Assembly: GCA_027056155.1 (NCBI GenBank)
Contig: JALULR010000277.1
Coordinates: 1 to 5,038 of the forward strand
Direction of reading: 5' to 3'
DNA from: DHVE2 group archaeon
GTDB lineage: Archaea > Thermoplasmatota > Thermoplasmata > Thermoplasmatales > Aciduliprofundaceae
DNA: 5,038 nt
Numbering within the stretch: the first letter of the stretch is position 1; every line of letters starts with the position of its first letter. Both the position numbers and the translations under genes were made by a program. Below, one piece after another: positions 1-4,880 of this stretch. The notes beneath the pieces were generated by a model. That model saw only the letters and a program-made list of their open reading frames with translations. It was not told where the DNA came from and ran no database searches.

Positions 1-102
1 AAGGCAAGGAAAGCAAGAAATCCAAGGACAAAGGCTGTAATACACGTACCTGAGAAAAAGAAGTTTACTTTCAAGCCCTCTGGCAAGGTTAAATACCTGT
101 AA
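1..102 (+). CDS. HU/HTa family DNA-binding chromatin protein, C-terminal fragment (5' end outside window)
   Basis: This is the last 33 codons of a gene read in the first frame, ending in TAA at 100-102. The peptide contains RKARNPRTKAVIHVP and then a basic tail KKKFTFKPSGKVKYL. This is the DNA-binding arm and C-terminal strand/helix region of the HU/IHF fold; the Arg-Asn-Pro tip (RNP) is the residue set that intercalates into bent DNA. From memory it is closer to Thermoplasma HTa (RKARNPQTKK...KKKF.F.ASSKIKY) than to typical bacterial HU. HU-family proteins are about 90 residues, so roughly two thirds of the gene lies to the left. HTa-type proteins act as abundant nucleoid proteins in archaea that lack histones, which is the main taxonomic clue in this window. 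The fragment is short, but the motif match is strong. Confidence 0.85.
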   Translation, partial: KARKARNPRTKAVIHVPEKKKFTFKPSGKVKYL

Positions 103-103
103 A

Positions 104-153
104 TTTTCTCTTTTATTTTGTACTTATTTTGTACTTATTTTGTACTTGTTTTT
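104..153 (+). terminator. T-rich archaeal-type terminator region after the HU/HTa gene
   Basis: Directly after the HU stop codon there are successive T-runs (104-107, 111-114, 116-119, 127-130, 138-141, 149-153) with no strong hairpin. Archaeal RNA polymerase terminates at U-rich stretches without needing a stem-loop. Several serial runs would suit a highly expressed chromatin gene. The function is inferred from composition and position. Confidence 0.6.
113..145 (+). repeat. Three perfect 11-bp tandem repeats, TTATTTTGTAC
   Basis: The unit TTATTTTGTAC occurs three times head to tail at 113-123, 124-134 and 135-145, without a mismatch. The following TTGTTTTTGG starts like a decayed fourth copy. 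The period is about one helical turn, so each GTAC lies on the same face of the DNA. The array sits in the 3' region of the HU gene and about 45 bp upstream of the next gene's TATA box. Confidence 0.9.
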
Positions 154-182
154 GGCACCATGATTACGTTATTCTAATGCAG

Positions 183-198
183 TAGGAAAATTTATAAT
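183..198 (+). promoter_or_regulatory. BRE/TATA promoter of the alpha/beta hydrolase gene
   Basis: TTTATAAT at 191-198 is a good archaeal TATA box. It is preceded by purine-rich AGGAAAA (184-190), which fits a TFB-recognition element. With a box-to-start distance of about 24-26 bp, transcription would begin near 218-221. Confidence 0.6.
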
Positions 199-217
199 GT
201 ATGCTGCAAATATGCGC

Positions 218-235
218 ATGGTGATGGTGCGGTGA
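218..235 (+). other. Possible leaderless five-codon upstream ORF (MVMVR) overlapping the hydrolase start
   Basis: ATG at 218 opens a mini-ORF (Met-Val-Met-Val-Arg) that ends in TGA at 233-235. This stop overlaps the hydrolase GTG start (232-234) as GTGA. The ATG lies about 23.5 bp downstream of the TATA centre, close to the TATA-to-ATG spacing of the other genes here, so it could sit at the very 5' end of the mRNA. The alternative is that these bases simply carry the ribosome binding site at 220-225. The mini-ORF is visible in the sequence; translation is inferred. Confidence 0.3.
220..225 (+). promoter_or_regulatory. Shine-Dalgarno site GGTGAT deciding the hydrolase GTG start
   Basis: GGTGAT matches the complement of the conserved archaeal 16S 3' end (ATCACC) and ends 6 nt before the GTG at 232. 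It supports that non-ATG start. This is the only clear Shine-Dalgarno among the intact genes of the window. Confidence 0.55.
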
Positions 236-1113
236 AGTATCCAAAAGAATTTGATGGAAAGCTTGTATTTTTCACAGCAACGGACAGGCTCAAAACAACT
301 GGGTTTTTGATGGAAGGAGATAAAAAAGAGGCGGTGGTATTCGTACATGGCATGGGCGGGAGCTTTGCCAAAGATGGTATCCTAGCTGGCGGGCAAAAAT
401 TAGTTGCTCAGGGCTACTCATTATTCTCTTTCAACACACGGGGCGCAGAGATAGTGAAATCATTTAAAAATGCACGCGGAGATAGATACTACACATTCGG
501 CACAGCATTCGAAAAATTTGAAGATTCCACAAAGGGCATTAAAGGCGCAATAAATTATTTAGAATCAAGAGGCTACAAAAAAGTACACCTCATGGGGCAC
601 AGTACAGGGTGCCAAAAGATATTGTATTACGCGTGGAAACGGAGAGATATGCGCGTGCGCTCGCTCATATTTTTATCACCATCTGAAGATTATCCAATCT
701 GGAAAGCGTATCTTGGCGAAGATATGGATAAGGCAATTGAAATAGCGCGTAATATGGAAGAGCACGGATATGGGAAAAACATACACTACTTTCTGTATAG
801 GAGAACTGGCGAGCTCTGGACAGCATCGAGGTTTTTGAGCTTTGCTGACAGAAAGCGCATGGAAGCGAGGCTATTCAACTATCAGGGCGAGCTAAGCGTA
901 CTCTCTAAAATATACCTTCCTGCCCAGTTTTTCTTCGGTACTAAAGACGAGACTCTGTTTGAAGATATCGCTTATTATAAGAAAAAGATAAAGCAAGCAT
1001 ATCGCGGGAAGAAACTGAAAATAGAGGTTATCAAGGGCGGAGACCACAGCTTTCACGGGAAGGAAGATGAGGTATTTGATAAAATTGTCAAGTTCATAAG
1101 CAAAATAAAGTAA
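232..1113 (+). CDS. Alpha/beta hydrolase family protein (DUF1749-like), 293 aa
   Basis: A cytoplasmic serine hydrolase of the alpha/beta-hydrolase fold; the substrate is unknown (ester, thioester or small acyl compound are typical for the fold). An oxyanion-hole loop HGMGG lies at residues 39-43 after a hydrophobic strand (AVVFVHG). The nucleophile elbow GHSTG is at 122-126 with Ser124. The acid Asp239 lies in FFFGTKDE after a hydrophobic strand, and the base His272 is in GGDHSF. The triad is complete and in canonical order. The extended elbow GHSTGCQ resembles the DUF1749 group known from fungi and some prokaryotes, which makes that assignment likely but not certain. A helical cap probably spans about 155-225. 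There is no signal peptide and no transmembrane segment. The GTG start is supported by GGTGAT six bases upstream, and no other in-frame start exists nearby. The gene ends 25 bp before the next gene, whose TATA box overlaps this TAA stop, so co-transcription is not required. Length is normal for the fold. Confidence 0.85.
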   Translation: MKYPKEFDGKLVFFTATDRLKTTGFLMEGDKKEAVVFVHGMGGSFAKDGILAGGQKLVAQGYSLFSFNTRGAEIVKSFKNARGDRYYTFGTAFEKFEDSTKGIKGAINYLESRGYKKVHLMGHSTGCQKILYYAWKRRDMRVRSLIFLSPSEDYPIWKAYLGEDMDKAIEIARNMEEHGYGKNIHYFLYRRTGELWTASRFLSFADRKRMEARLFNYQGELSVLSKIYLPAQFFFGTKDETLFEDIAYYKKKIKQAYRGKKLKIEVIKGGDHSFHGKEDEVFDKIVKFISKIK

Positions 1114-1118
1114 TATAT
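1111..1118 (+). promoter_or_regulatory. TATA box of the propeller-protein gene, overlapping the upstream stop codon
   Basis: TAATATAT begins with the TAA stop of the hydrolase gene. Its centre is about 24.5 bp before the ATG at 1139, which fits a leaderless transcript. The spacer TTGGTTTTCTTTATCTGTTT contains no Shine-Dalgarno. Confidence 0.5.
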
Positions 1119-1138
1119 TTGGTTTTCTTTATCTGTTT
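1118..1138 (+). terminator. T-rich stretch that may end hydrolase transcripts
   Basis: The 25-bp gap after the hydrolase stop is T-rich on the plus strand (TTT, TTTT, TTT, TTT). It could terminate the upstream transcript while serving as promoter spacer for the next gene. The evidence is composition only. Confidence 0.3.
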
Positions 1139-2488
1139 ATGGACTGGAGAACATGGCTGGTGCTTGGAACCCTATTCCTGTTGATATTTACCTTCATATC
1201 TGCGCACAGCACTGGGCAGTTTGTAGATTATGGAGACAAACCTGCGGGAGATGCTTACGCGGCCTACTGGGGAAACTTCACTGAAAATTGCTGCGGAATA
1301 CCATCCTCCTACGGGCACATATTTTACACGGTATCTCAGGAGGGGGACATCAAAGGTTACATCACGGAGATTTTTGATGATGGAAGCTCATACAATTATA
1401 CAATTTCAATCAAGGCCCCCGAAGCCATGGGCGATGTGTTCATGCCCGCCACATATTTATCAAGCACCGTAGCCTACGTGGGAAACCATGCGGGAAAAAT
1501 ATACTATGCTGACCCTATGAATGGCAATATAATTTGGACAGCGGATATAAGCTCGTTGCCCCTTAGTCATTACATGTATGACATACTCTGGGGAGATGCA
1601 CACGGGCATTTTTTTGTACTTTTAAACAACACAATATACGAGATGAATGGCTCTAAAATAATAAACTCATGGAATTATAATTTTTCAGGCTATCTGATTG
1701 GTGCAAAATACTGGCACAGTGGATTTTTCCTAAAATTCGGAATACTAAATGAGTCGCAGGGAGAGAAAAATTACACCTACGAAGCGTATTATATAAAAAA
1801 TGGCACAACTGAATGGAAAATGATTTTTCCGAGTTCAAATGTATACTTCAACGACGGGCTTATGTATTACTACAGGGGTGGCAATTTAACGATTTACAAA
1901 GATGGAAAAGAAATTAAAAAATTACAAGTGCTGGGCGATATAGAGAGTTTGCATTTTCTCGCTTCCTCGCTCTATGTTTTCACATATTACAACCAAACAA
2001 ACGAAATGTACGTTTACAACCATGACCTAAAACTCATGAAAAAGGTAATGCTGTACGACCTGAAAGATTTCAAAATACGGTATTACGACTTGAGCACTCA
2101 GCAAGTGGATATTTACGGGAACAAAACAGGGTTTATTGTGTACATGTATACCACTGGAGAGTGCAATACCCCGTATGGATACACTTCCCCATACGTCCCA
2201 CTCAGGATTATTCAATTGGACAAAAATTTGAATGTTGTCCATAGAAATTCAGCATCCGTGTATTTCGCAAGGCACATATATCCGTACCAAGGGCCCAATA
2301 GCTTTATTTTAGTAGCTTCCGATTTTAGCAATTACTACATAGTGCATCTGGAGAAACGCAATTTCATAGATGTGCATCTGGCGACATCTATACTAATCTT
2401 TGGACTCATTATACTTGGAATAATTACTGCATACTTCTACTCACAGAGCAAAGAAAAAGAGATTCTGAGAAAAAGGATGGAAAATTAA
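1139..2488 (+). CDS. Extracytoplasmic membrane-anchored beta-propeller (PQQ-like repeat) protein, 449 aa
   Basis: I do not recognise a named family; the architecture is clear. Residues about 6-22 (WLVLGTLFLLIFTFISA) form a signal peptide or N-terminal anchor. Residues about 413-434 (ATSILIFGLIILGIITAYF) form a C-terminal helix, followed by the charged tail KEKEILRKRMEN, which fits a cytoplasmic, positive-inside end. The roughly 390-residue middle would face outside. It contains a good PQQ-like propeller repeat at about 104-137 (VAYVGN.AGKIYYADPMNGNIIW). More degenerate blade-like segments lie near 150-180, 236-265 and 268-304, each an aromatic strand plus a Gly/Asp turn. Eleven N-X-S/T sequons (N46, 86, 163, 170, 181, 204, 211, 221, 249, 285, 328) agree with archaeal surface glycosylation. 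Only three cysteines occur: the adjacent pair C51-C52, and C342. The start ATG sits about 24.5 bp after a TATA box with no ribosome site, so the mRNA is probably leaderless. The role is unknown; propellers often bind ligands or proteins. The 3' end overlaps the convergent HD gene by 4 bp. Confidence 0.75.
   Translation: MDWRTWLVLGTLFLLIFTFISAHSTGQFVDYGDKPAGDAYAAYWGNFTENCCGIPSSYGHIFYTVSQEGDIKGYITEIFDDGSSYNYTISIKAPEAMGDVFMPATYLSSTVAYVGNHAGKIYYADPMNGNIIWTADISSLPLSHYMYDILWGDAHGHFFVLLNNTIYEMNGSKIINSWNYNFSGYLIGAKYWHSGFFLKFGILNESQGEKNYTYEAYYIKNGTTEWKMIFPSSNVYFNDGLMYYYRGGNLTIYKDGKEIKKLQVLGDIESLHFLASSLYVFTYYNQTNEMYVYNHDLKLMKKVMLYDLKDFKIRYYDLSTQQVDIYGNKTGFIVYMYTTGECNTPYGYTSPYVPLRIIQLDKNLNVVHRNSASVYFARHIYPYQGPNSFILVASDFSNYYIVHLEKRNFIDVHLATSILIFGLIILGIITAYFYSQSKEKEILRKRMEN
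2454..2474 (-). terminator. T-runs downstream of the HD gene on the minus strand
   Basis: On the minus strand TTTTT occurs at 2474-2470 and again at 2458-2454, about 11 and 27 nt past the HD stop. These lie inside the 3' end of the convergent propeller gene. They are candidate U-rich terminators, judged by position and composition only. Confidence 0.35.
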
Positions 2489-2994
2489 TCCAGCTTTCCC
2501 TTCTCAATGTGAAAATCGGTAAAATCACAGTGATTGACTATGACCGCCTCTGGCAGGCGCTTTATGAACTCACCCTCTTTTGAGTGCGACGCTATTATAT
2601 GCGAAATCTCCCACGGCAAATCAAATTTCTCAGCGAGCATTGCGCCGCTAACCGGGTGGCGGATTCTCTTGCCGTATTCACTTTTTACTACTTTTCCATC
2701 TTTCACGGTAAATTCTAGGAGCTTCCCCACATCGTGCAAGAGCCCACCTGCGATAAGATAGTCCATATTAACGTCCCCGCGCTCTTTGCCCACAGCTATC
2801 GCCATTCGCGTAACCATACGCGTGTGCGTTATCAGGTCGCGCTCTGTGGGTATGAGAAGTGTAAAGGGTATCTTGTCCAGCGGGAAGCTTTGCCACCCTC
2901 CTTTCTCTATGGCATATTCCCAGACCATTTTTACTTTTTCTCTTAGCTGCGTATCTTGTATCTCGTTTATCTCCGGAATTATATCGGTTATCAT
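2485..2994 (-). CDS. HD-domain metal-dependent phosphohydrolase, 169 aa
   Basis: A soluble cytoplasmic HD-superfamily protein. Such enzymes use one or two metal ions to hydrolyse nucleotides or other phosphoesters; the substrate here cannot be read from sequence. The ligands appear in order: His57 (DLITHTRMV), the HD pair His87-Asp88 (GLLHDVGK), His113 (IRHPVSGA), His137 (ASHSKEG; His132 is close by) and Asp157 (NHCDFTD). The H...HD...H...H...D series with an extra mid-domain histidine is what binuclear-metal HD enzymes of the HDOD/YqeK-like type show, so two metals are plausible. The first 45 residues form a separate helical segment (REKVKMVWEYAIEKGGW) before the domain. No membrane segment or partner domain is present. 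The start ATG at 2994 has no ribosome site, but a TATA-like box lies about 25 bp upstream, so a leaderless mRNA is likely. The gene is divergent from the protease gene and convergent with the propeller gene. Confidence 0.85.
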   Translation of the reverse strand: MITDIIPEINEIQDTQLREKVKMVWEYAIEKGGWQSFPLDKIPFTLLIPTERDLITHTRMVTRMAIAVGKERGDVNMDYLIAGGLLHDVGKLLEFTVKDGKVVKSEYGKRIRHPVSGAMLAEKFDLPWEISHIIASHSKEGEFIKRLPEAVIVNHCDFTDFHIEKGKLD

Positions 2995-3015
2995 AGGGGG
3001 ATTATCTAAATCATG

Positions 3016-3023
3016 GATAAATT
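3016..3023 (-). promoter_or_regulatory. TATA-like box of the HD-domain gene
   Basis: On the minus strand this reads AATTTATC, preceded by purine-rich GAAAGAAAAAG. The centre lies about 25.5 bp upstream of the ATG at 2994, the spacing of a leaderless promoter. The spacer ends in CCCCCT and has no Shine-Dalgarno. Confidence 0.45.
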
Positions 3024-3044
3024 CTTTTTCTTTCTCGCTTAAAA

Positions 3045-3061
3045 CGGAAAACGCTTTTAAT
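3045..3061 (+). promoter_or_regulatory. BRE/TATA promoter of the site-2 protease gene
   Basis: CTTTTAAT (3054-3061) is a TATA-like box preceded by CGGAAAACG (3045-3053), a BRE-like element. The core TTTTAA is centred about 24.5 bp before the ATG at 3082. There is no Shine-Dalgarno before the ATG, so the message is probably leaderless. TGTATATGC at 3061-3069 is a less likely box because it lies too near the ATG. Confidence 0.5.
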
Positions 3062-3081
3062 GTATATGCAATCTACCGCCT

Positions 3082-4626
3082 ATGAATGATTGGCTTAACT
3101 GGGCTATTGCGCTCATCGTTATATTTGCATGGATAATTTTAGTTTATGTACTATACAAAAAAGGCGTGGTCAAAAAAGAAGGTAATGTAGCTTTATTTGG
3201 CCCTGCAATAATGCTAAAAACATCTCGAGGCAAAGAATGGATTGAAAGGGTAGGAAAGCATAAAGCGTGGGAAGCCTATGGGTACTTGGGCATATTTTTA
3301 TCATTTTTCATCATGGTTCTGGTATTTGCAATGTTGATTTGGCAAGCGTACCTCGTTATGGGGTTGCCTGCTAGCAAAGCACCATCTCCCGTAGAAGCAC
3401 TTGGCATACCCGGCATAAATCCAATTATACCAATATGGTATGGCATACTGGGATTAATAGTGGCAATCGTATTTCACGAGCTATCACACGGGTTTTTAGT
3501 TGCATTTCACCGCATGAAAATAATATCGCTCGGCATACTGCTGTTTATTGTGCCCATCGGAGCATTTGTGGAGCCTGATGACGAGGAGCTTATGAATACA
3601 AAGAGAATTAAAAGAATGCACGTGTTTGCTGCTGGACCTACCACCAATATAGTACTCGCACTATTGTTTCTAGTTTTGTTCTCTGCCTCCATGGTTGCTG
3701 TGGCGCCTTCTCATTCAGGCGTGTATGTTGCGGGCGTGGGTGGCGTGAATCAGAGCAGTTTGCAGCTAGGAGACATTATCACTTCAATAAACGGCACAGA
3801 GATACACACTGTTAATGATTTCTTCAACATATCCGCACCGCTGCCCGGTGAGAAGGTTAATATAATCGTATATCGAGGAGGCTTGAAAAATGTATCTGCT
3901 GTTAGCGGCGTAGTGGTGATGAGCACTATCAAAGGATATCCTGCGTATAAAGCGGGCATAAAGCCCGGGTGGATTTTTTACAGCATTGACGGAAAGATAA
4001 TTAGAAATAATCACGATTTTTTCAATGCGCTTAACGCCACAAAATCAGGAGAGAAAGTGAATATAGTGCTCTTAGACCAAAATATGAGCAAGAAAAACGT
4101 GACGGTGAGCATGAGCGACAAATACGAATACTATGAGAAGTACTCGCCGGAGCTAAACAGAGATTACTACAAGGGCAAAGGCTTTCTTGGTGTGGGCGCT
4201 GTGTATCTCGGCGTGAGCGTTGGTGACCCCAACTACCTAAAAAACGTTATAGGCAATCCGTATGCTCACGCAAACTCGCCAGATGGCGTATTTCATGCTA
4301 CCATGACATTAATTGCATTACCGTTTTTACATCTCATGCCATTTCCAAGCGAATATTACAATATATTCACCGTGCCATTCTCCGGATACTGGATTCTCGT
4401 AAACTCGCTTTACTGGATTTTCTGGCTTAATTTGATGCTCGGACTAACAAACTTGCTTCCTGCAGTGCCGCTAGACGGTGGATACCTATTCAAAGATGCA
4501 CTTACTGCAATCGGAGAGCGGCTCAAACTAAAAAATGTAGATAAAAATGCAGAGCAAATAGCACTGTTTGTAAGCTTACTCGTGCTCGTGCTCATCGTCT
4601 GGCAGTTTGTAGCGCCCTGGCTCTAA
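3082..4626 (+). CDS. Site-2 protease (M50 family) intramembrane zinc metalloprotease with two PDZ domains, 514 aa
   Basis: An integral membrane zinc protease that cuts substrates within or near the bilayer, usually after a first cleavage outside (regulated intramembrane proteolysis). The zinc motif is HELSH at residues 132-136 (Glu133 catalytic) inside a hydrophobic helix (about 115-142). The third ligand is Asp465 in the motif N457-LLP-AVPL-D465-G. The conserved AGPTTN lies at 184-189. Hydrophobic segments: about 6-25, 68-92, 115-142, 147-164, 188-207, 434-456 and 491-513. Between them, about 212-345, lie two PDZ-like modules; the second has the classical PAYKAGIKPG turn (287-296) and both share DFFN and GEKVNI. 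All seven N-X-S/T sequons (N223, 237, 249, 270, 318, 334, 339) fall in this part, suggesting it is extracytoplasmic. Residues 346-430 are a further, Tyr-rich region without a recognised domain. All active-site residues are present. No substrate such as an anti-sigma-like factor is adjacent; the sequon-rich propeller protein two genes upstream is a conceivable partner only. The last 16 codons overlap the minus-strand gene. Confidence 0.93.
   Translation: MNDWLNWAIALIVIFAWIILVYVLYKKGVVKKEGNVALFGPAIMLKTSRGKEWIERVGKHKAWEAYGYLGIFLSFFIMVLVFAMLIWQAYLVMGLPASKAPSPVEALGIPGINPIIPIWYGILGLIVAIVFHELSHGFLVAFHRMKIISLGILLFIVPIGAFVEPDDEELMNTKRIKRMHVFAAGPTTNIVLALLFLVLFSASMVAVAPSHSGVYVAGVGGVNQSSLQLGDIITSINGTEIHTVNDFFNISAPLPGEKVNIIVYRGGLKNVSAVSGVVVMSTIKGYPAYKAGIKPGWIFYSIDGKIIRNNHDFFNALNATKSGEKVNIVLLDQNMSKKNVTVSMSDKYEYYEKYSPELNRDYYKGKGFLGVGAVYLGVSVGDPNYLKNVIGNPYAHANSPDGVFHATMTLIALPFLHLMPFPSEYYNIFTVPFSGYWILVNSLYWIFWLNLMLGLTNLLPAVPLDGGYLFKDALTAIGERLKLKNVDKNAEQIALFVSLLVLVLIVWQFVAPWL
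4530..4547 (-). terminator. T-runs that may terminate the Cys-rich gene inside the protease CDS
   Basis: On the minus strand TTTTT (4547-4543) and TTTTTT (4535-4530) lie about 29-46 nt beyond the small gene's stop codon. They lie within the coding region of the convergent protease gene. They are candidate U-rich terminators; if used, the small gene's RNA would be antisense to roughly the last 100 bp of the protease gene. Confidence 0.35.
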
Positions 4627-4860
4627 TATGCTCATCTGTATCTCTGTGCCCTTGCGAGGAAACATGGCACGGTACCGCGGGTCGCTTAGAATCAAGTCGT
4701 AAAAGGTAATAAGCGGCTTAGTAGAGCCCACCTCTTTTTTCAAGCGAGAATCTGCCGAAACAAAATTGACACATAGCGTACAAGGGTGCGGGTCCGAAAC
4801 GAGAAAATAGCACATTCCTCCGCGATTGTAAATGCATTTCGAAGCCATGCTGTATTTCAT
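4576..4860 (-). CDS. Small Cys-cluster protein of unknown function, 94 aa
   Basis: I do not recognise the family. The N-terminal third carries C9, C17, C27 and C30 (spacing C-x7-C-x9-C-x2-C) with His25 nearby (DPHPCTLC). Such a set could bind zinc or an iron-sulfur cluster; which one cannot be told. The middle (KPLITFYDLILSDPRYRAMFP) looks helical, and the tail is acidic and His-rich (LPDDEHEHE). There is no membrane segment. The gene is believed real for two reasons. A TATA-like box lies 26 bp upstream of the ATG at 4860, the spacing seen at the other genes. The Cys arrangement is also not what random antisense would give over the region outside the overlap. The final 16 codons and the stop are antisense to the protease 3' end in exact codon register, and the tail composition is the complement of a Leu/Val helix. 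An in-frame Met at residue 5 is an alternative start. The upstream neighbour on the same strand ends 20 bp before. Confidence 0.65.
   Translation of the reverse strand: MKYSMASKCIYNRGGMCYFLVSDPHPCTLCVNFVSADSRLKKEVGSTKPLITFYDLILSDPRYRAMFPRKGTEIQMSILEPGRYKLPDDEHEHE
4735..4740 (+). terminator. T6 run downstream of the protease gene
   Basis: TTTTTT, preceded by CACCTC, lies about 109 nt after the protease stop. It is the first strong T-run on the plus strand there. If used, the protease transcript would run antisense through more than half of the Cys-cluster gene. The evidence is position and composition only. Confidence 0.3.
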
Positions 4861-4880
4861 ACAACACTATCGCCATGGCA

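Noticed and set aside
113..145. Repeats at 113-145 as a CRISPR-like array
   Set aside because: The units abut with no spacers, are only 11 bp, and no cas gene is present.
212..235. A frameshift joining the upstream ATGs to the hydrolase
   Set aside because: The hydrolase N-terminus is complete from the GTG, with a well-spaced GGTGAT, so no missing residues need to be explained.
1230..1472. Plus-strand 80-aa frame inside the propeller gene, plus minus-strand frames at 1653-1838 and 2027-2242
   Set aside because: These are shadows of the 449-aa frame, which has coherent membrane segments and a propeller repeat. The short frames have no start signals.
2534..3085. Plus-strand open frames at 2534-2761, 2734-2946 and 2786-3085
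   Set aside because: They lie opposite the HD-domain gene, whose full set of metal-binding motifs shows it is the real coding strand. The plus frames are rich in Ser/Cys/Pro with no domain and no promoter.
3507..4014. Minus-strand frames inside the protease gene at 3507-3692, 3750-3959 and 3784-4014
   Set aside because: They are antisense to the zinc-protease and PDZ coding sequence and have no recognisable content.
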